NCBI GenBank assembly: GCA_003586115.2
Contig: QVOM02000034.1
Coordinates: 11,338,536-11,402,535 of the forward strand
DNA length: 64,000 nucleotides
Direction: 5' to 3'
Origin: Salvator merianae
Lineage: Eukaryota; Chordata; Lepidosauria; Squamata; Teiidae
The position numbers and the translations under genes were made by a program. The notes beneath the pieces were generated by a model. It ran no database searches, was not told the DNA's origin, and saw only the letters and a list, made by a program, of their open reading frames with translations. Positions 45,266 to 55,330 of the stretch are shown in pieces. Positions within the stretch are counted from its first letter, which is position 1, and each line of letters opens with the position of its first letter.

Positions 45266-45774
45266 AACAATCAAACCATAATAAGTAATAATGCTAGCAT
45301 TGCGAAGAAATTCAAACAATTTTACTTATTCTACACACTACAGCAACTCTCAAGAGATACCAAATTATCTTCAATCAGCTGAACTCCCATATCTAACCAG
45401 AGAAGAACAAGACTCTTTACTGCCTCCTATAAAGAGTCACTTTGGCTTATGGGACTTAAGACTCTTTACTGCCTCCTATAAAGAGTCACTTTGGCTTATG
45501 GGAGTTCCACTAAAGTCTGCACTCAGGACTGCATAGCAGCAGATATCTGGTCCTCCACAGCTCTTATCCCAAGACTATTCTATTTTCAGCATGTACACAA
45601 TAGGGATTATTGTCTTGCAAGATGAGTGAGAGTTGTATTGCTTCCAACGAGGCTGCCTTAGAATGTGGCTTCCACCTGTGATTCTTCTACCAAAATTTGG
45701 AGGCTGAAATGGAGCAAGCTTGTCTGTGGTGGATGATCTGGGTGAACAAACTGTGAGCTGGTGCTAGGAATAGA
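45266..45774. other. Unassigned sequence with a 49-bp tandem duplication
   Basis: GACTCTTTACTGCCTCC starts at 45411 and again at 45460, giving two nearly identical units of about 45 bases. Each unit contains the inverted pair GACTCTTTA/TAAAGAGTC. No gene is seen. Confidence 0.75.
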
Positions 45775-46221
45775 GGGTCTTTTCGCACTTTTCACCTTAG
45801 AATAAGATAATTATACCATTCTAAGGCTTTGCAGTGCAAAAGCCATCCACACTGTGAGGCCTGGAACATACTGGCAACAGGTTACCAGCATTCACAGTCT
45901 GAATGCTGCTGGCCTGCGCCATGACAGTGGCCAGGGAATCTTCTGGACACTGCCATGGTGACCGGGAATGTGGTACAACTGTGCAGCCATAGCTGCACTC
46001 CTCCACTTAAGATTCATACCCAGAAGAAGGTGCAAATGCAGTATACCGAGAGCAGTCCAGCTGCTCCCAGGATAGCTGTGGAGCACAATTTTGTGCTCCA
46101 CAGCAGGTAGTGATCGGGAGCAGCTGTAACCTGCTCATAATCACAAGGGCCTCCATGTGGCACGGATGCACTTCACTAGTGACCGTCCAGAGGCTCGCTA
46201 GTGTAAAGTGCAAAAAGGCCC
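45775..46221 (+). mobile_element. 447-bp MITE, family F2, with AGA target duplication
   Basis: The left end GGGTCTTTTCGCACTT and the complement of the right end, GGGCCTTTTTGCACTTT, are inverted repeats. AGA precedes (45772-45774) and follows (46222-46224) the element. A palindrome around CCTTAGAAT and ATTCTAAGG lies next to the left end. A mid-element hairpin GCTGTGGAGCACAA (46075-46088) pairs with 46091-46104 and recurs in the copy at 55638-56269. Confidence 0.75.
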
Positions 46222-46329
46222 AGAGTCCCTATTCATCCACAAGTGTGAAATGTGGCATATCATATTATATATATAATTTCTGTATCACTGTTAACAAAAC
46301 ATATAAGACAACATACGGCCTATAAAATC

Positions 46330-46682
46330 CATTTAAAAAATCAATCCCACTGATTAGATCGACACTAGTTTCCAAATACAAATGTATAGATTTTGATTTT
46401 TTGAGTGAGAAGAGAATGATATATTTGGGATATAATGTTGAAATTAACTGGGGGGAAAATGATAGAATTGGGTTTTCAGTCGGATGGGAACAAGGCGTGG
46501 AAAGAAATGTTACAAATGGTCTTCCAAATGAAAGCTAATGGATAACAATCACCTGTTAATCCACTACTGGGTGGGTGGGGTTTTGTATGTATTTTTTGTG
46601 TATGTTTGTTATGAGTATTTTGGATTGTGAATGTTTTTGTTATGCACAATTCATTAATAAAAATAAACTTTTTTTTAAAAAA
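46330..46682 (+). mobile_element. LINE (L1-like) 3' end with poly-A
   Basis: The 3' part reads GTATGTTTGTTATGAG, TTCATTAATAAAAATAAAC and ends in a T/A-rich stretch with an A run at about 46675-46682. It resembles reptile L1 3' ends with an AATAAA-type signal. No intact frame is present. Upstream coding similarity is too weak to delimit the 5' end. Confidence 0.5.
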
Positions 46683-46764
46683 GCACCAGCTTCCAAATGT
46701 TTGCTTGATGCCGAAAAGTGCCCAGTGTTGGTACCTAGCATATCTCTAAAAAGGTACAGATAAA

Positions 46765-47100
46765 GGCATCCTTCTGTCTCAGAAGACAATGGAAAGAGCC
46801 AGGTGTAAAAGTATTCAAACCCTGAGTTTCCCAGACATCAGAGTTTTCCCTCTAAACCTCACCAGTGTAATCCAGAGGTATGTAAACATGACATTTGACA
46901 CTGGATTGATTGCAGGAGCTGCCTGGAAAATGCCACATGGTCCATCCATCTAGATTTCTGCCAGGGTTTACTCCTGTAGCCTTTCCCTTTCCCAAGGCAG
47001 TAAGGCTATTTTACCCATAGCTAAGAAGACCCCATGAGATTTCATGGCAAAGGGGGATTCAAACCAAGGGACTCCTAGGTTCTAACCACTGTTAAAGGAA
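46765..47100 (-). mobile_element. tRNA-headed SINE-like repeat, copy 2
   Basis: It aligns with 27457-27845 in the same orientation. The B-box-like word lies at 47054-47064 (plus strand GGGATTCAAACC), followed by AGGTTCTAACCACTG as the A-box side. The body words TGTAAACATGACATTTG, GCAGGAGCTGCCTGG and GGCTATTTTACCC are shared. Confidence 0.6.
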
Positions 47101-47180
47101 GTTTACTCCAAAGCCTGGGGCCATCACAGAGGAGGACCATCTCTAGATGCTATGCCAAGGAACTCAAAAGGTGACAGAGG

Positions 47181-47355
47181 CTGTACATGTCTCTGTGATG
47201 GCTTAGAGATGTTTCACAGGTGGGGATTGTTCACACAGTAGTCTGTCCCTCCCCCCTCTCATGCATATTCTGGGCTAGAAAAGGTAGACTAGAGATGAGT
47301 TGAGAACATGGATGACACATATTACTGTTTCTAAGGCACTTTGAGCTTTTTCCTT
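47181..47355 (-). mobile_element. MITE, family F5
   Basis: The complement runs parallel to 11690-11890: TGCCTTAGAAACAGTAAT, TTCTCAACTCATCTCTAG, TTTTCTAGCCCAGAAT and CATCTCTAAGCCATC. The outer ends GGCTGTACATG and GTGCCTTAG are worn. Confidence 0.6.
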
Positions 47356-47394
47356 TTTTTACATCCATAATTACTAAACAGTCTAGGAAGAAGA

Positions 47395-48441
47395 TCTTAA
47401 CTGATGGGCAGGATTATATAGGGGGAGGCACTCCATCAGATATTAGGGAGCCAAGTTATTTAAATATTACAATTAATCTTTCAACATGTGCCCAGAAGTG
47501 AATCAGATAAACACTGCATGTTTCTAAGAACTGGTATGAGACGAACAAGAAACTCCTGCTAGGAACCTGACTGCAGTGTTTTATACAAGTTCTAGCTCCC
47601 AAACCATTTTCAAGGGTAGCACCAAATACAGCACATTGCAGCAATCTGACTTGGAGATTGCAGGAGAATGGCACTGTGGAGAGATGATCTCTGTCCAGAA
47701 TAGGCTTTAACTGTCCAAACCGCCTAAGATGGAAATCAGCACTTCTGGCCACTGACCATCTGAAACTCAAGTGACAGATTTGGGCACAGGAAGTCATCTA
47801 AATTCTGTACCTGTCCTTTCCAGGAGACTGCACCCTGTCCAAAAGTGGATACCTTTTTACTTTTTTTATTCGAGAACCTAGTACAGAACGAATCTCCATC
47901 TTATCTGGATTCAGTTTCAATCCGTTGGACTACATCCAGTTCATTACTGTCTTCAAGCACTGATCCAGGACCCAAACCACCACACCTAACTCGGGTTGGA
48001 CTGAGATATAGAGCTGGGTGTCACCAACATACAGATGGCAATTCACTTTGAATTGTCTGATGACCACTCCAAGAAACTTCACGCAGATTTTTAAAAACAC
48101 AGGGAATAGAACTGACCCTTGGGAGGCATGAAAAGTAAGCTTTTAGGGGGACAAACAACCTCCCCATCAGCACTGTTTAAATCTCACACTAGGAAAAGCT
48201 GGATCCACTATAAATCAGTGCCTCCAATTCCCAAACTCTGTAACTGTTCCAGTAAAATATTGTGGTTGACAATATCAAAAGCCTTTGGGAGATAAAGAAG
48301 CACCAACTGGGCTGCACTCATTCATTTCTTCCCCATCAATCCTTGCTGCCATCTCTCTCCCTCCAAAAGTCATCCATCGGGATAACCAAGGCAATCTCAA
48401 TGCTGTGACCAGGACTGAAGCCAGATTTGAAAGGGGTCTTA
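47395..48441 (-). mobile_element. L2-like LINE, 3' part (split by an insertion)
   Basis: On the minus strand, read across frameshifts, the order is GFSPGHSIEIALV (near 48390-48430), LPKAFDIVNHNILLEQLQ with LGIGGTDL (near 48205-48290), and a DCCNVLYLVLPLK-like block plus VQNTAVRFLAGV-like sequence near 47560-47650. These are the motif A region and C-terminal blocks of L2/CR1-group reverse transcriptase. The element resumes at 49858 after a 1.4 kb transposon. It carries many stops and is inactive. Confidence 0.75.
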
Positions 48442-49854
48442 GGCTGCTGTCACACTTCAAGAAAGTAGTCCGTGTTATACGCAGTTCGAATTCAAACCGT
48501 CCCAGCCCCACTCACACCCAGCACCTGAAAATCCGTTCTCCATTTAATCTTCACTGCTCACACCTTCCTTTCCCGTTCTTAGTTGCCTGAAATGGTACCT
48601 TTTGTGTCGCCACCCCTTTCCACCGTTGCGCCCCTCCTTTCGCTCTAATAGGATAATTGCTTGTCAATCAAGTTTTTGAATGCAGGGGGTGGGGGCAGAG
48701 GGCTACCTATCCCCTGCCGTCCACCTCCCCGCTGACCCTTCCTTGCCAAGCAGGTCCTGGTCAGCCGGACTCTGCCTGGCTGGTGAGGGAGTGTGGCGGC
48801 TTTTTAAAAAAATTATTAAATGGCCACTTTTGCGCAACTGTGTAAATGCAGAATCTCATCCACAGAGCAGACGGCGGGGTTTCTCCGCCAAGATCGAACA
48901 GCATATGGCAATCTTTGTCCTTGGAGTACTCTTTCTACGTGCCCCCCCTTGTGCTTGCTGAAGTGGGCCACCCTGGGCAAAGTCCTCCGCTTGACTTTCA
49001 TGCCTGATGGCACGGCCAGGTAGCCATCTTGTGTGTGAAGGGCACTTATAATGGCACCCGATCAGGAAATGGGCATAGCAGTCTTGCTTTTGCTCCACCG
49101 GCACCTCGCTATGCAGCATTACAGGGGGGGGGGGGCGGTCAGACGAGGAAAGTGAGGGGCATGCATGAACTGGAATAGCTTCCACACACAAGCTGCCCTG
49201 AACATCTATGTGGTCAGGCTGAAAGGGTCGGGCTGGCTGCTGACATTGGAGGTGCAGGTAGCCCGCGGTACTCTGCGTGCAGTGAAAGTGGATCCCCGCA
49301 GCTTCTCCCTTTACTATCTCTGGCTCCTTGAGGTTTGGCGGAACACTTTCCAGCCACGGCAATGGCCCCCATGGAAGGCAGCCTCTCCAATGCCAGCAGC
49401 CAGCAAGCTCTGGTCCGCTAGCCCTGCAGTGTAGGCCAACACTGCTGGGAGGGGCTCAGTGTCTGCCAAGGGGCTTGCATGGGCCAGGAGGGTAGGCAGT
49501 GGCTTCGACATAGAAGTGTATCATGGGCCTCCTGGGGGGGGGGGGCAGCATCTGCCAAGGGGCTGGCATGGGCCAGGAGGCCCATGATATGCTTCTATGT
49601 CGAAACCACCACCTACCCTCCTGGCCCATGCCAGCCCCTTGGCAGATGCTGAGCCCCCCCCACACACACACACCTTCGAAATAAAAACGGAGTATAGCAC
49701 TACAACAGTTTTAGAGCTGCGTTAATCCGAATGTCGGAAAATCCGCGTGGAGGGTAGAAAGTACCGATGAGAAATGGATTTCAATACACAGATGTGGCCG
49801 ACCAGATTCTAAAACAGCCAGAACAAGCTTTAAAGTGAAGGTGTGACCGTGGCC
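48442..49854. mobile_element. 1.4 kb inverted-repeat DNA element with TTA target duplication, F11
   Basis: The left end GGCTGCTGTCACACTTCA and the complement of the right end, GGCCACGGTCACACCTTCA, are inverted. TTA flanks both sides (48439-48441 and 49855-49857), and the LINE reading on the two sides joins when the element is ignored. A TTA duplication with a G-rich end is characteristic of PIF/Harbinger transposons. The interior is GC-rich. Overlapping frames of up to 168 codons (48856-49362 minus, 49165-49434 plus) show neither the DDE nuclease nor the Myb-like protein of that superfamily. It is therefore non-autonomous, and the origin of its interior is unknown. Confidence 0.8.
49455..49655. 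repeat. Inverted and direct duplications inside F11
   Basis: GGGGCTxxCATGGGCCAGGAGG occurs directly twice (about 49471 and 49560) and inverted once (about 49617-49640). The arms 49465-49525 and 49583-49648 with CTTCGACATAGAAG and CTTCTATGTCGAA form a large stem. A 12-base G run lies at 49535-49546. Confidence 0.8.
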
Positions 49855-49857
49855 TTA

Positions 49858-50720
49858 GATATTCCATTTTATTCAAGCATGTCACCACTTTCTCAAATAT
49901 CTTGCCCAAGAATGGAGATTGGTAATAGACAATAGTTATTCAGAACTTCAGGATCAAAGGAGGACCTCTTGAGGAGTCAGTACACCATCAGCTCCTTAAG
50001 TGCAGGTGGAACCTCTCCATTCCTAATCATTTCACAGAGAATTAAATACTTGCTGAATCCAAAGCATTAAACTCTTGCTGGATCCAATGAGTCAGGCTCT
50101 ACAACTAGTTTTTATTAGCCATGGTGGGCAATGCTCAAAATAACAAGTGGTGGAACAAACCCCAGGAAGCAGTCTGGCCACATTATCAGCACATAACAAC
50201 TGAAACCTAACCAACATAACTGGACTAGATGGTGCTCTTGAAACCTTCACAGAACTGCCATCAGTAGTAGCATCCAATCCCAACTGAATTTGTGCTATTT
50301 TATCTTCAAAATGCCTAGCAAAGTTGTCACAACCGTCCTGAGAAGGCAGCAAGAATTCTCCCTCTTTGGGAGAGAGAAATGCTCCCACACTACCCAAGTG
50401 AGCTCAGCTAGATGGCAGCCAGAGAATGTAATGATTGCTGAGAAATCTTCTTTACTGCCACTGCTGCCACATGCTAGGCGTGATCATGCGTTCTTAATTG
50501 TGTCTGGTCACATTCACTCTGGGATTTCCATTACCTGTGCTTGAGCTGATGGGCTGTCTAATTCATTGGCTGGAGGTCAGCTAAAAACCAAGGTAGCCTA
50601 CACATTCCTTGAGACCTTTGAGGGCATTTGGAGTGATCATGTCAAGGACTCTCATCACCTCCTGATACATGCATTCAGGAAACCAACTGATTCCTTCAAG
50701 GAAGGATTATACAAATAGAT
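49858..50720 (-). mobile_element. L2-like LINE, 5' continuation after the insertion
   Basis: Minus-strand reading near 49860-49960 gives NNYCLLPISILG followed by an IFEKVVTCLNK-like block, corresponding to the N-terminal reverse-transcriptase block NxRPISNLPFLxKIxEK. The 101-codon frame at 50092-50397 contains DGCDNFARHFEDKIAQI, the linker between endonuclease and reverse transcriptase. The upstream limit is approximate. Confidence 0.7.
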
Positions 50721-51598
50721 CCCCCAGCCCTGAATTGAGAAAAAGTCACCATTAGCCCAAATGCACCATAAAATGATGTGCCTATGACTATGGACATACA
50801 ATAAATCCACTTATTAACAGACAACTGCTTACATCATCTAAAACAAAGAACAGTTCAAGAGAGTGTTCTGCTACATGAGTTGGTAGTATGATGGACTGTG
50901 ACAGCCCCATGGTTGTCATGGAGGCCATGCCAAGAAACCTGATAAAGATGAAGTACACATTCCTGGAAATTTAGCACCCTAAGCAGTAGCGTAGCTTTCA
51001 TTTACATGTAGCAGGACCATGAAATTTTGTTGTTAAGAATAGGTTATTTTAATTCTCTTCCAAGGTTAGTACAGCGAGTAGCCTTTCAGGAGACAATGAC
51101 TAAATCCTCAAAGTATTCTCCTTTGCATGTACAATGTTTTATTCAAATGGAACCTTGCTGCAACAGCCCTCAACCATTGAGGACATGGTCTGCATTCACA
51201 AGTACATTATGATTTCCCATTAGTTCATCCAAAGTCATCTCTACAAGATAAGTCTCAAGGTCATGATTTTGTTTAACATGCCTGAATCAAAAGTCAGGAC
51301 AGCTGCTAAATCAGTCTTTGTATTTTATCATTCTGCTATCAAATACCTGAAGAGCTGTCACACACATACAAAAAGAGAAACATTTGCTCGCTGCTGCCTA
51401 AATTCTTGGAAGGTGATTGTGGCTGAACACACAGCAGAAACTGCTTCAAAGGAGATCAGGAGGGGAACCAATTGTTCTCCAGCCTGGATAGTTTTCAAGC
51501 TAGAGAACCATCTGAGGGAGATGTTTTAACTCTGGGTTTTAGCATCAAGAAATGTAGGTATTCTACACATACACATCACTGTAGAATGTCCCCTTTTT
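50721..51598. other. Unassigned sequence, no gene recognised
   Basis: The LINE above may extend a little into the left side. No other signal is seen. Confidence 0.35.
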
Positions 51599-51985
51599 GT
51601 GGGTCTTTTTATTGTAGGATATACACAAATTAATACAGTACAGTATAATTATCTACATTCCAACATTACACTGTATGCCAACATTTTATATTTTCTACCA
51701 CCTCCCAACAGGCCCAATTCTCCAATTATTCTAATTATTTCAGAAAATCTCTCATTATCCTCTCTGTTCCCTCTTGACCCTCCACAATCTCCATATTATT
51801 TAATAGCCCAGTCCCCCAGATTTGCCTCAATTTCTTCTTCACCTTATTTCCCACCATCCTTGTTCTTTTATCACTTATATATAAACAGTTCCCATAGGTA
51901 GTATTTGCATCTTTCCTTTGTCCATTTCTTTTTATCTTTCCATCCATATATTATGGTTTGTCTTGCCAACAGTAATGGTTAAAGC
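51599..51985 (-). repeat. Possible LINE remnant, pyrimidine-rich
   Basis: The plus strand is pyrimidine-rich. The minus-strand frame 51735-51947 (70 codons) reads GNKVKKKLRQIWGTG, NNMEIVEGQEG and ERIMRDFLK, a charged sequence reminiscent of LINE ORF1 linkers but not diagnostic. A T-rich start at 51603 could be an inverted A-rich tail. Confidence 0.3.
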
Positions 51986-52176
51986 AGTAGGTCTTTATTG
52001 CCTATTTCCTTATTTCTCCCTCTCAGCCTCCCTAGAAGATGCAGCTCATGCATACATTCAATTAGTTCTTGTTGCTTGTGGGTCTTAAGAGCAGAATACT
52101 TACTTAGGTCCTTTCCTAGGTCAGTGCTCAGTAGAGACAAAATACATTTTAAAGGATATAGCATGAACAAAACTAA

Positions 52177-52687
52177 GGCCTTTTCTGCACTTACCTGTGT
52201 TTGGTTGTGATCAGTGAGTCCGGGATAGCTGGCCCACTGGTTCCAGCCATGGAAAAGTGTGGGCTGGATTAGCACCATCTGCACCAATGGCACTGATCTG
52301 GATCAGCCCAGACTGCACCCATACCCCCATGCCTCCAAGGTCTAGGAAACAGAAGTTCCCAGCCTCAGGACGTCTGGGGAGCGCTTTTCAGTGGTGTGCG
52401 ATGGCATTCCACCAAAAGGCAACCCTCAGTAGTCCCAAACATGCCTTCTGCATGCCTCCCATGTTCTGGATCAGGGCCGATCTAGTCTGCTGGTAGCCTG
52501 ATTAAATTGGTCTACCAGTCAACTGGATTAAAGCCTCCTTAATCCTGATCATGCTCTGTCACATGCAACCAGAGCGGACCAGCAGGAGCATGGGCTTATA
52601 AATGCACACTAATGTGCAGATCTATAAAGTCTAGAAGTGTACTACATGGACCCTTAATCCATATTAAGGGTCTGTGCAGAAAGGCCC
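52177..52687 (+). mobile_element. MITE, family F4, complete copy
   Basis: The left end AGGCCTTTTCTGCACTTACC and the complement of the right end, GGGCCTTTCTGCACAGACC, match. TAA and TTA flank it, not a clean duplication. It aligns with 37951-38469 and, inverted, with 58541-58978 (CTGATTAAATTGGTCTACCA, GATCAGGGCC, GCATGCCTCCCATGTTC). Confidence 0.7.
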
Positions 52688-53038
52688 TTAGAGGACCGAT
52701 AAGAGCAAATACCTGACTACAATCTACCTTTGGGGACACAAATGGATTTCTACCTGCAATCTAAAAGGCATATGTCAAAGAAAATATTGGACATGATGCA
52801 AAGATTATATTGCATCATACCAACAATATCAATGTTTGTAGGAACCTCCAGACAGCAAGGGAAAATGCAAAATATAAAGGGAACCTGGCATTGCCCCTTG
52901 CTATCGCCTACGAAACTTGTGCGGGGCTCCCTTGGCATAGATTCTCTTACTGGCACAACTAGCAAGGTCCATTCAATATTAATTCACTGGAAAGTTCCAA
53001 GAGAGCTCTCCATGTGTACACATCCTCCCTCCCTGCCT

Positions 53039-53047
53039 CTTTTCTTT

Positions 53048-53111
<64 letters not shown>

Positions 53112-53160
53112 TCCTTCCTTCCTTCCTTCCTTCCTTCCTTCCTTCCTTCCTTCCTTCCTT
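53039..53160. repeat. (CTTT)n then (CTTC)n compound microsatellite
   Basis: About 18 CTTT units change at about 53112 to about 12 CTTC units. Long Phe/Ser/Leu or Lys/Glu/Arg frames across it are artefacts. Confidence 0.97.
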
Positions 53161-53256
53161 TTCACATGCTTGAGTATCTTCTGGAAGTTCTTAGGGAACT
53201 AATGCCAAATAGAACTTGACAAACGCTTCTGTAAAAGAATCAATGCTGGGAAAATA

Positions 53257-53292
53257 AAAAAAATAGTGCTGCTCGTCCAGCACTATTTTTAC
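53257..53292. repeat. Short A/T-flanked hairpin
   Basis: AAAATAGTGCTG pairs with CAGCACTATTTT around a 6-base loop. A T run follows on the plus strand, but no terminator role is claimed in this eukaryotic context. Confidence 0.6.
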
Positions 53293-53329
53293 TTCCAAAT
53301 TAAGTGGTTGCTGGACTGTGACAGGCACA

Positions 53330-53713
53330 ACACTGCATCAAGGTTGTCGCCAGTCCAGCCGCCATGCCGGCAAGTTGCCGGCATTTGGATCATGTCTGGC
53401 AGAAGCCTCAAATTCAACAGTCTGATACAATAATTGGATGCTCACTGGATGACAGAAGCAGAAAGACAAACATCCTTTGTGTTACAAAATTTTACTTTTT
53501 GCAGCAATTTCAAATACATTTGAATTGATTTTGAATTAAGTGTTTTAAAGCCTCTCTTGGACATTTTAACAGGAGGGAGAGAGGGAGAGAGGTCCTTGAA
53601 TCACTTCATATGTATACTCTTTCCATACCTCATGGTCTGACCTTGTAATGGGGTCTGCACGATGGGGTCTATTCCACCTTAGAATGGGCTAAAAAAAAAA
53701 GTGCAAACAAGCC
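53330..53713 (-). mobile_element. F1 MITE, rearranged copy
   Basis: The right side read as complement, GGGCTTGTTTGCACTTT, followed by TTAGCCCATTCTAAGGTGG, AGACCCCATCGTGCAGA, matches 5030-5110. The left side keeps CCAGTCCAGC, a GCCGGCAAGTTGCCGGC palindrome and CATGCCGGCAAG-type words of the GC-rich core. Confidence 0.55.
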
Positions 53714-53714
53714 C

Positions 53715-54007
53715 ATTGAATCCCTCATTATAAATGCCTCCCCCTGGAAGAGTTCTGAGATCATCTTGGAAGGCCTTACTGCAGGTCCCATGGAATACAG
53801 AATGATGACTCACAGTTGGGGCTTCTTAGTGGTAGCACCTTTTCTTTGGAATGCCCTCCGTTCTGCTGTTTATGAGGCACCTACACTTATAGTTTATAGG
53901 CACCTATTGAAGACCTATCTTTTTACTCAAGCATTCCCTGTGTGAATGTTTGCTTCCTTCTTGGCTGAACCAGTTTCTAATATGTTTTAATTGTTTTTAT
54001 TCTCTGT
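53715..54007 (+). mobile_element. L2-like LINE 3' end, left piece
   Basis: The plus strand reads APFLWNALRSAVYEAPT, then a YRHLLKTYLFTQAFPV-like block, the standard C-terminus of L2-like ORF2. The 3' UTR TTTTAATTGTTTTTATTC follows. The element is interrupted at 54008 by a transposon and resumes at 55230. Confidence 0.75.
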
Positions 54008-55229
54008 GGCCGCGTTCTGACATGGCATTTAATCAGTTTAAAGGCCGTCTTCACTTCCCGCTGTCCCGACATGAACTTGCCGTTCCGTAATTTTTATGGA
54101 TTAAATTGGCTAAATGCGGATTACTTTGTCTTCGGATTTAATGAACTCTCAAGCCGTTCCAGATCGCTAGCGCGCTTTACTTTGTGCTGTGGGCATGGGG
54201 AAAGCGATTATTTTGGAGGGACCGTACTGTTTTGGGGGGGTGCAGAGGGAGGCATCCCCATTTCGTGCCGTCCAATGACAGACTTTGTGGGTGGGCAGGA
54301 AGCGCAGTAGTTTCCTCCATTATCCCCGTTGCTGCCAGCAGAAAAGAAATCGTCCACCTTTTTATTTCGCTAAACTGTGGTCCTTTCTCTTTCTTCATCC
54401 TTCATTAGAGGAAGAATGTAAAGGCTTCCTCCACTTCCATCTGCTCTTTAAAGCAAAAAAATAAACAGCGCCTGTTTGGAGTTGCAGTCCTCTTGCTTTT
54501 GCCGAGAGCTACACAGCTGTCGGGGGGAGGGGGGAGATGGCTCAATTTAAAAGTAGCGTAAAAGCAGGGAGAGGTCCATAACAAAGGGAAAAAGTGGGGA
54601 GGGAACGTCCCCCGCTCTACTATTTTGACAATGCTGTTCATCGCCAGCCCCTTCCTTGAAGTCCATTTGCCGGTGATGAACAGCACTGTCAAAATAGTAC
54701 CCCCCCCACGTTCCCTCCCCACTGTTTCCCTTTGTTATGGACCTCTCCCTGCTTTTACACTACTTTTAAATTGCGCAGTTGCGTTAAAGTGCACCAGCAG
54801 GGGAGCAGAAATGTCATCAGCATTTCAAAAGAACTTTAAAAAACTTGCAGTTTTAAAGTTCTGCTTGTGTAGATAGAGGCTGTAGTGGGGATAATGAGCA
54901 AATGACGAATGACTGGTAAGGCTGCCAAGTGAATCCCATGTTCTGAGGCTGCAGTGGGGACCTACGGAGAGCGGAGCTTGACTTTCCCGCCCCTGTGACG
55001 TCAAGGTTTGAACGTTGGGACTGCAGCCAATCACTGACTGCACGGGGAGGGGAATTTGATGAGGGGTGGAGGCAGAAAGGGTACTGCCAAGCATGGGAAA
55101 TATCAGTGTGGGAACGAGCAAGTACGAATTGACTCCGTGTTAAACTGTAACTGTGGGAACGACCAGAGGACGAATTCACTGCGTGTACTCTTCTGATACG
55201 GTTTACATTGACGATGTCCGACCGCAGCC
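54008..55229 (-). mobile_element. 1.2 kb DNA element, family F3, copy 2, TGT target duplication
   Basis: The ends are GGCCGCGTTCTGACATGGC and, as complement of the right, GGCTGCGGTCGGACATCGT. TGT lies at 54005-54007 and 55230-55232. It aligns in reverse with 21546-22747. Relative to copy 1 it carries an extra inverted duplication (54543-54776). No transposase is encoded. Frames of 98-108 codons reflect shared non-coding sequence. Confidence 0.8.
54543..54776. repeat. Copy-specific inverted duplication inside F3 copy 2
   Basis: The arms 54543-54645 and 54672-54776 are complementary over about 103 bases: CAATTTAAAAGTAG with its partner, GGGAGAGGTCCATAACAAAG, GGGAGGGAACGT, CTATTTTGACA and CTGTTCATCxCC. 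The loop is about 26 bases. Copy 1 has only one such arm, at 22013-22110. Confidence 0.88.
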
Positions 55230-55330
55230 TGTGTGTTTTTATCCTTTTTTATAGTTTCTTGTAAATCATTCTGAGATTTTTTTTTTAAAAAAAAAATAAA
55301 AAGTAGTCTATAAATATTTTAAATAAATGC
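55230..55330 (+). mobile_element. L2-like LINE 3' tail, right piece
   Basis: TTTTATAGTTTCTTGTAAATC, TTCTGAGA and the end AGTCTATAAATATTTTAAAT followed by AAATG complete the 3' tail begun at 53715-54007. Confidence 0.65.

Noticed and set aside
48856..49362. 168-codon minus-strand frame as a possible transposase
   Set aside because: There is no DDE-type spacing or helix-turn-helix pattern that I can see, and an overlapping plus-strand frame is equally open. Kept only as unexplained cargo.
52730..53173. 147-codon frame ending in Phe/Leu/Ser repeats
   Set aside because: Its second half is translated CTTT/CTTC microsatellite.
53278..53300. Hairpin plus T run as a bacterial terminator
   Set aside because: The sequence is vertebrate, so the resemblance is coincidental.
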